A stretch of DNA of 64,000 nucleotides, taken from assembly GCF_017875645.1 (NCBI RefSeq), contig NZ_JAGGMR010000001.1:2232001-2296000 (forward strand), written 5' to 3'. Of this stretch, positions 59,126 through 64,000 are shown one piece after another (positions within the stretch are counted from its first letter, which is position 1; each line of letters opens with the position of its first letter). The notes beneath the pieces were generated by a model. The model was given only the letters and a program-made list of their open reading frames with translations. It made no database searches and was not told the origin of the DNA. The translations under genes were made by a program, and so were the position numbers. Source of the stretch: Nocardia goodfellowii. Lineage in GTDB: Bacteria > Actinomycetota > Actinomycetes > Mycobacteriales > Mycobacteriaceae.

Positions 59126-59929
59126 TCAGTCCTCGTAGACCGGTGGACGGCGGTCCTTGCGGGCGCGCATGGCTTCGTCGAAGTTGTCGGTAGTGAGGCG
59201 GACGTAGATCTGCGCCATGCCCTCGTGCTGCATGTGTGACTCGAAGCTGCCCGCCTCCATCCCGCTCCACAGCATGCGCTTGGTGAGCTCGGTGCCGACG
59301 CGGCTGTAGCGCAGGATCTGCTCGGCGAGGTCGTAGCCGGTCTCCAGGAGTTCGTCGCCGGGGACCACCCGGGAGACCAGACCGATCCGCTCGGCTTCGG
59401 CGGCGTCGACATCACGTCCGGAGAGCATGATCTCGAAGGCGCGGGAGGAGCCGATGGCGCGGGGCAGCAGGTAGCTGAAACCGAGCTCGGCCGAGGTCAG
59501 GCCGTTGTTGATGCCCGCGGCGCGAAAGTAGGCGCGCTCGGCGGCGATTCGGATGTCCGCGCCGACGCTGAGGCAGAAGCCGCCGCCGATGGCCGCGCCG
59601 TTGACGGCCGCGATCACCGGCTGGTGCATGCGCCGCAGGGCCAGCATGACGTCGTTGAACAGGTCCATGGACCGGCGCGCGATGCTGGTGCGGGTCAGCC
59701 CGGCGACGCCCGGGATGGCGCCGGAGTGTTGCAGATCCGCCCCGGAGCAGAAGCCCTCCCCGGCCCCCGTCAATACGACCGCGCGCACGTCATTGTCCGC
59801 GGCGACCGCCTGCAGCGTCTCGCGCAGCGGCACCATCACGTCGAACGCCATGGCGTTCATCCGCTCCGGTCGATTGAGGGTGATCAGCGCGATCTGCGGG
59901 CGCGGTTTCTCGACAATCACGAACGACAT
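59126..59929 (-). CDS. enoyl-CoA hydratase/isomerase
   Basis: 267 residues, crotonase fold. RPERMNAM, GAGEGFCSGADL (oxyanion hole) and VNGAAIGGGFCLSVGADIRIA are present, with the glutamates of classical hydratases partly replaced (ELGFSYLLPRAIG). Resembles mycobacterial EchA12. ATG 59929 has GGAGGT 6 nt upstream. It is convergent with terD, 2 nt away. Confidence 0.9.
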   Translation of the reverse strand: MSFVIVEKPRPQIALITLNRPERMNAMAFDVMVPLRETLQAVAADNDVRAVVLTGAGEGFCSGADLQHSGAIPGVAGLTRTSIARRSMDLFNDVMLALRRMHQPVIAAVNGAAIGGGFCLSVGADIRIAAERAYFRAAGINNGLTSAELGFSYLLPRAIGSSRAFEIMLSGRDVDAAEAERIGLVSRVVPGDELLETGYDLAEQILRYSRVGTELTKRMLWSGMEAGSFESHMQHEGMAQIYVRLTTDNFDEAMRARKDRRPPVYED

Positions 59930-59952
59930 GTGCACCTCCAGAACTGAAACCT

Positions 59953-59962
59953 GTTCTAGAAC
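59953..59962. promoter_or_regulatory. possible TetR operator before the enoyl-CoA hydratase gene
   Basis: GTTCTAGAAC is a perfect 10-bp palindrome 24 nt before the start, next to another GAAC/GTTC half-site. Similar GAAC/GTTC boxes serve fatty-acid and sterol TetR repressors. Confidence 0.35.
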
Positions 59963-60075
59963 CTACGCGGGAGATCGCTCAGTGCGGGTGGATTCGCCGC
60001 CGACCCTGGGAATTCCACGGTCCCGCAGTGGGTTTCGCCCTGTGGCAGGTGTCGCTCGAAGGAGGAAACCCGGGC

Positions 60076-60927
60076 ATGAAGTTTTCGGTCAGTTACAGCC
60101 CCACGCATTTCGGTGTCGATCCGGACCGGATCGTCGACCACGCGCGCCACGCCGAAGCGTGTGGATTCGAGGGCTTCTACCTCCCCGAACATCTGGTGCT
60201 GTGGCCGGGCGCGCAATTGCACGGTATGGACATCGCGCCGTCGCTGCCCTTCCTCGACCCGCTCGATACCCTCGCCTTCATCGCGGCGGCGACCGAGCGG
60301 ATCCTGCTGGGCACCGGAGTGCTGTTGCTGCCGTATCGGCATCCCGTTGTGCTGGCCAAGCAGTTGGCCACCATCGATGTGCTGTCCAAGGGGCGGATGC
60401 GGTTGCTGACCGTCGGATTGGGCGTCCTGCCCAAGGAAGCGGAAGCCGCCGGCGTCGACTTCCGGGCCCGGGGCCGCCGTACCGACGAGGCCATCGACGT
60501 GCTGCGCCTGCTGTGGGCCGGTGGGGAGGAGGGTGTCTCCTTCCACGGCGAATTCTTCGACTTCGAGGACCTCGTACAGTTTCCGAAACCGTACGAGGCC
60601 ACGACATTGCCGATCCACGTCGGCGGGTCGAGTAACGCGGCCGCCCGCCGGGTGGGTCTGCGCGGCGACGGCTACTTCGCGGGCGGCGCGCTGCTGCCGC
60701 AGGAACGCGGCGTGCAATGGGAGCTGGCGCGCGCTACCGCGAAAGCGGCCGGGCGCGACCCGGACACACTGGAATACACCCGTTGGAGTGGCATCGATCT
60801 GACCGACGAGCGACTCGAAGCGTTCGCCGCGCAGGGCGTCACGCGCATCGTCGTGAGCGCCACCTCGATGGACCCGGCCGAGCAGCGCGACGAACTCTCG
60901 CGGTTCGCCGCGCGCTTCCTGTCCTGA
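60076..60927 (+). CDS. LLM-class F420-dependent oxidoreductase
   Basis: 283 residues, luciferase-like TIM barrel. ARHAEACGFEGFYLPEHLV, LLGTGVLLLPYRHPVVLAKQLAT, SKGRMRLLTVGLG and PIHVGGSSNAAARR are typical of the F420 group. GGAGGA lies upstream of the ATG at 60076; an open extension to 60028 is not homologous. Substrate unknown. Confidence 0.9.
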   Translation: MKFSVSYSPTHFGVDPDRIVDHARHAEACGFEGFYLPEHLVLWPGAQLHGMDIAPSLPFLDPLDTLAFIAAATERILLGTGVLLLPYRHPVVLAKQLATIDVLSKGRMRLLTVGLGVLPKEAEAAGVDFRARGRRTDEAIDVLRLLWAGGEEGVSFHGEFFDFEDLVQFPKPYEATTLPIHVGGSSNAAARRVGLRGDGYFAGGALLPQERGVQWELARATAKAAGRDPDTLEYTRWSGIDLTDERLEAFAAQGVTRIVVSATSMDPAEQRDELSRFAARFLS

Positions 60928-60955
60928 CGTCGCTCGGCTGCCGAGCGCCGCGGAA

Positions 60956-62356
60956 TCAGCTCGGGCTGGGCAGCGTTTCGCGGATCAGCTCGGGCCGGGC
61001 CGGTTGTTTGGCCTCGAGCAGCGAGAAGTAGCGGCGCAGCATGAGCACGGCGGTCGTGGCCAGGCCCGCGGTGAGGCCCCACCAGACGCCCGCCGATCCG
61101 AGGTGCAGCGGGTAGGCGAACAGCAGCGCGCTCGGCAGGCCCACCATCCAATAGCCGATCAGCGAGAGCCGGAACCCGGCGTTGGTCGCGCCGAGGCCGC
61201 GCAGCAGGCCGGTGCCGATGTTCTGGGCCGCGTCGAAGAACTGCAGGATGATGCCGATCAACAGCAGGGTGCGGGCGATATCCAGGGTGTGGGTGTCACC
61301 CGGCTCCAGGAACGGCCGCAGCACCAGATTCGGGATCAAGATGTAGGCGGCGCCGGTGACCGCCGCGACGACCGCCGCGTGCCGCAGCGCCAGCCAGGCG
61401 ATGGCTTTCGCGTGCGGGTACTCCGCGCGCGCCACGGCCGTGCTCACCAGGATCGACGCACCGTGGGACAGGCCGATCGCCACCTGGAAGACGATGTAGA
61501 TGATCTGGTAGACGACATTGTGCGCGGCCAGCGCGCCCGGACCGATACTGCCCATCACCAGTGCCAGCACCGAGAACATGCCCGCCTCGGAGCCGTAGGT
61601 CAGCGCGATCGGCGTGCCGAGCTTCAATTCGTCGCGGACCGTCGGCCAATGCACCGGCCACGGGCGGACCGCGAGGGTGTCGCCCAACTCGTCGTCGTAG
61701 CGCACCATCGCCCAGAAGACGCCGAAGGTGATCAGATAGACCAGCGAGGTGGCCACACCGACACCGGTGAGGCCGAGCGCGGGCAGTCCGGCCCACCCGT
61801 GGATGAAGACCAGGGCCAGAACGAGATTCAGGGCGACCGACCCGAGCGTCACCATCAAGAGCGCTTGCGGACGCTGCATCCCGACGGTGTACTGCCGCAG
61901 CACCTGGAACCACAGGCAGGGCAGCAGACCCGGCGCGAGCGCCACCATCAGCGGACGCGCATCGGCCAGAACGCCCGCATCCTGCCCGAGCCAGTGCAGC
62001 GACCAGCCGAGACCGATCAGCAGCACGCCGCCGAGAATGCCCGCGATGGTGGCGATCAGAAAACTGGACCGCACCACATCACGCACCGCGCGGTCGGCCG
62101 TGTGGCCGTTCTTACCCGCGGCGCTGACCTCGGCGGCGATCCGGTTGCCCGTGCCGGTGATCAACCCGACGCACATGGTGCGAATCTGGTTGAACAGCAC
62201 CAGCGCCAACCCGCCGGCCGCGACCTGACGCACCCCGAGCGTGCCCATCAACGCGATGTTCGTCGTCGATACGGCGATCTGGGCCAGCTGGGTGAGCGCG
62301 ATCGGCGTGGCCAGCGCGGTGAGGCGCTTGGAGTCGGCGCGGTACTGCGACAGCAT
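60956..62356 (-). CDS. MATE-family efflux transporter
   Basis: 466 residues with 12 predicted membrane segments. MATE features include TPIALTQLAQIAVSTTNIAL at the start and a pseudo-symmetric second half (GTPIALTYGSEAGMFSVLAL). It exports cationic or organic compounds by Na+/H+ antiport. ATG 62356 has GGAGGGGG 6 nt upstream. It follows the SbnA-like gene closely in the same direction, suggesting it exports the product of that pathway. Confidence 0.92.
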   Translation of the reverse strand: MLSQYRADSKRLTALATPIALTQLAQIAVSTTNIALMGTLGVRQVAAGGLALVLFNQIRTMCVGLITGTGNRIAAEVSAAGKNGHTADRAVRDVVRSSFLIATIAGILGGVLLIGLGWSLHWLGQDAGVLADARPLMVALAPGLLPCLWFQVLRQYTVGMQRPQALLMVTLGSVALNLVLALVFIHGWAGLPALGLTGVGVATSLVYLITFGVFWAMVRYDDELGDTLAVRPWPVHWPTVRDELKLGTPIALTYGSEAGMFSVLALVMGSIGPGALAAHNVVYQIIYIVFQVAIGLSHGASILVSTAVARAEYPHAKAIAWLALRHAAVVAAVTGAAYILIPNLVLRPFLEPGDTHTLDIARTLLLIGIILQFFDAAQNIGTGLLRGLGATNAGFRLSLIGYWMVGLPSALLFAYPLHLGSAGVWWGLTAGLATTAVLMLRRYFSLLEAKQPARPELIRETLPSPS

Positions 62357-62399
62357 CACCACGCCCCCTCCGCTCCGTACCCGCTGCTCCGACCGATCC

Positions 62400-63434
62400 T
62401 CATCGGGCATTCACCAGTTGATCGGTGCGGTGGGCGGGTGCGTAACGGTCCAGCAGTTCCAGCACCTCGCGTTCGGCGGCGGTGTCGAGCAGATCGCGCT
62501 CCTTCATCCAGTCGTCGTCGAAGACTGTGTCCAGGTATTTCTCGCCGCCATCGCAGACGATGGTGACCACGGTCGAGCCGGGCGGGAACTCCGCCAGGCG
62601 GGTGAGCCCGGCGTGCACCGAACCGCCCGCGGAGCCGCCGATCATCAGGCCCAGCTTCGCTGCGACCGCCCGAGCGGTGGCGAAGGCGGCCACGTCCGAC
62701 ACCTTGACGCCCTCGTCCAGCAGCGAATAGTCGACGGCGGTACCGATGGTCGCGCCCGGCGGCGTGCCGGTGCCCGACTGCCAGTACGGCCCGCCCGGTC
62801 CACCGAACGCGATCGAGCCGACCGGTTCCACACCGATCACATGCGGGGTGCAGCCGAGCTGACGTAACCGGGTCGCGGTGCCGAACAGCGAACCGCCGGT
62901 GCCCACCGCGGAGAGCAGGATGTCGACCCGCGGCACGTCTGCCAGCAATTCCTCGGCCACGGGGTAGTAGCCGACCGCGTTGGCGTCATTGTTGTGCTGT
63001 TCGGTGAAATAGGCGTCCGGCAGCCCGGCCGCCATCGCCTCGGCCAGGTCTTCCCGGGCCGAGGTGGCCAGGTTGTCATCACCCTCGTCGGCGACGAACA
63101 CCAGTTCCGCACCCATCGCTCGCATCGCTCGCAACTTGTCCTTACACGCGTGATGATCGACCACTGCGGTAAAGCGATACCCACGTTCGGCAGCAACTAC
63201 CGCAAGGCCGAGCCCGGTGTTCCCGGACGTCGACTCGATGATATGCCCGCCATCGGGCAGCAAACCGCGCCGCTCGGCATCGTCGACCATGGCGCGCGCC
63301 ATCCGGATCTTGGCCGCGCCCGTCGGATTGAACTGCTCCAGTTTCAGCAGCAGCCGGGTGCCGGTGTCGGTACGGGCCAGTTCGAACAGCGGGGTGCGGC
63401 CGATCAGATCCGTCACGCGCGTGACGAGCGGCAT
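62400..63434 (-). CDS. SbnA-like PLP-dependent synthase (cysteine synthase family)
   Basis: 344 residues, fold type II PLP enzyme. QFNPTGAAKIRMA with the PLP Lys, ESTSGNTGLGLA, SAVGTGGSLFGT (phosphate loop), VEPVGSIAFG and a C-terminal GEKYLDTVFDDDWM. The last two resemble SbnA, which makes N-(1-amino-1-carboxyethyl)-glutamate from phosphoserine and glutamate on the way to 2,3-diaminopropionate, more than CysK. GAGGAGA lies 6 nt before the ATG. Partners are a PLP decarboxylase upstream and a MATE exporter downstream. Confidence 0.85.
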   Translation of the reverse strand: MPLVTRVTDLIGRTPLFELARTDTGTRLLLKLEQFNPTGAAKIRMARAMVDDAERRGLLPDGGHIIESTSGNTGLGLAVVAAERGYRFTAVVDHHACKDKLRAMRAMGAELVFVADEGDDNLATSAREDLAEAMAAGLPDAYFTEQHNNDANAVGYYPVAEELLADVPRVDILLSAVGTGGSLFGTATRLRQLGCTPHVIGVEPVGSIAFGGPGGPYWQSGTGTPPGATIGTAVDYSLLDEGVKVSDVAAFATARAVAAKLGLMIGGSAGGSVHAGLTRLAEFPPGSTVVTIVCDGGEKYLDTVFDDDWMKERDLLDTAAEREVLELLDRYAPAHRTDQLVNAR

Positions 63435-63484
63435 GGGTGTCTCCTCATCAAGGGTCTGCGGGTGGTGCGGTGGAACCGGGGTAA

Positions 63485-64000
63485 CTAGGAGTCGAACGTC
63501 CAGCGGACGCGCTCGCCGGGCGCGTCGTGCAGCACGATCTTCGGTGGAATCGGCAGGTCGTGGAAAGCGGATTCGTTCGAATCCATTTGGTAACCGGCGG
63601 TATTCGGGTAAATGAGCAGGTCGCCCACCTCGGCGTGCCGGGGCAGCGGGATACGCCGCCAGCTGAGCATGTCGGATTCGAGGCAGGTGGCTGCGCCGAC
63701 GGCGGCCGGTGTCGGGGTGCCCGGCCGGTGTGGCCACAGCACCGGATCCGGCAGGAACTCGCTGTCGAACCACTGCTCGGACAGGCTGAGGCTGGTTCCG
63801 TCCACGGTCAGCACTTGGTACGGCCGGCCGTGCGCGAACCGGGTCTTGCCGCCCTGCACGCGGAACACGGTGCTGCCCGCATTGTCCAGCAGTGCCCGGC
63901 CCGGTTCGATGGCCAGCCGGATATCGTTGTCGCGCAACCGCTCTCCCAAACGACGCTGCTCCAGCACCGCCGACAGCATGGCGGGTCCCGGTGCCGGGAA
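63485..64000 (-). CDS. PLP-dependent decarboxylase C-terminal part (SbnH/Y4yA-like)
   Basis: The frame runs off the right edge; 171 C-terminal residues are visible. Orn/DAP/Arg decarboxylase group: IEPGRALLDNAG (EPGR phosphate-binding motif), CLESDML with the active-site Cys, and GDLLIYPNTAGYQMD near the end. This may be a decarboxylase or racemase-like enzyme of an amino-acid-derived metabolite. It lies 50 nt upstream of the SbnA-like gene and probably begins the operon. Confidence 0.82.
   Translation of the reverse strand, partial: FPAPGPAMLSAVLEQRRLGERLRDNDIRLAIEPGRALLDNAGSTVFRVQGGKTRFAHGRPYQVLTVDGTSLSLSEQWFDSEFLPDPVLWPHRPGTPTPAAVGAATCLESDMLSWRRIPLPRHAEVGDLLIYPNTAGYQMDSNESAFHDLPIPPKIVLHDAPGERVRWTFDS

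Overview
The window is a 64 kb piece of a high-GC actinobacterial chromosome. Gene content and order point to a mycolic-acid-type actinobacterium, most probably Nocardia or a close relative. Several blocks follow the order known from Mycobacterium tuberculosis: moeY-like/GGDEF-EAL (Rv1355c-Rv1354c); arcA, pmt, rsmI, metG, tatD, rpfB, ksgA, ispE (Rv1001-Rv1011); pth/rplY, prs, glmU, TetR, mfd, mazG (Rv1014c-Rv1021); and the cAMP phosphodiesterase/cpsY pair (Rv0805-Rv0806c). The blocks are joined differently and carry inserted genes. The genus is an inference from gene content; no 16S rRNA gene is present.

Layout. 1-7.9 kb: end of a ThiF/nitroreductase (MoeY-like) gene, a GAF-GGDEF-EAL protein, a GT4 glycosyltransferase, an SDR, SoxR, arginine deiminase and a GntR regulator. 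7.9-21 kb: the pmt-rsmI-metG-tatD-rpfB-ksgA-ispE backbone. It is interrupted by a secreted lipase (between rpfB and ksgA) and, between ksgA and ispE, by a small copper module with a textbook RicR/CsoR-type box and a TetR/SDR pair. 21-26.4 kb: an ABC-F ATPase, then two paralogous DUF4393 (Abi-alpha-like) proteins flanking a DUF445 membrane protein. 26.4-30.4 kb: SnoaL-like protein, prfC, rplY, pth and a 62-residue DivIVA-type protein. 30.4-37 kb: the ergothioneine genes egtA-B-C-D, with egtE divergent. A repeat-built Pro/Ser-rich frame is fitted between egtC and egtD with start/stop overlaps at both ends. 37-41.6 kb: RNase Z, a TetR with twin operators facing a PlsC-type acyltransferase, an acyl-AMP ligase and a DUF2461 protein. 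41.6-46.6 kb: two repeat-rich DUF4190-type membrane proteins, prs, glmU and tRNA-Gln. 46.8-52.8 kb: two TetR regulators, mfd and mazG. 52.8-64 kb: MOSC protein, GldA-like dehydrogenase, cAMP phosphodiesterase, Stealth/CpsY with a possible 23-residue peptide in its leader, FMN-binding protein, TerD, enoyl-CoA hydratase, LLM oxidoreductase and, at the right edge, a MATE exporter with an SbnA-like synthase and a PLP decarboxylase cut by the window end.

Most of the window is housekeeping (translation quality control, cell-wall precursors, transcription-coupled repair). The accessory signals most worth follow-up are the DUF4393-DUF445-DUF4393 locus, the frame between egtC and egtD, the right-edge amino-acid/export cluster, and the short leader peptide before cpsY. 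No insertion sequence, prophage, CRISPR array or rRNA operon is visible.
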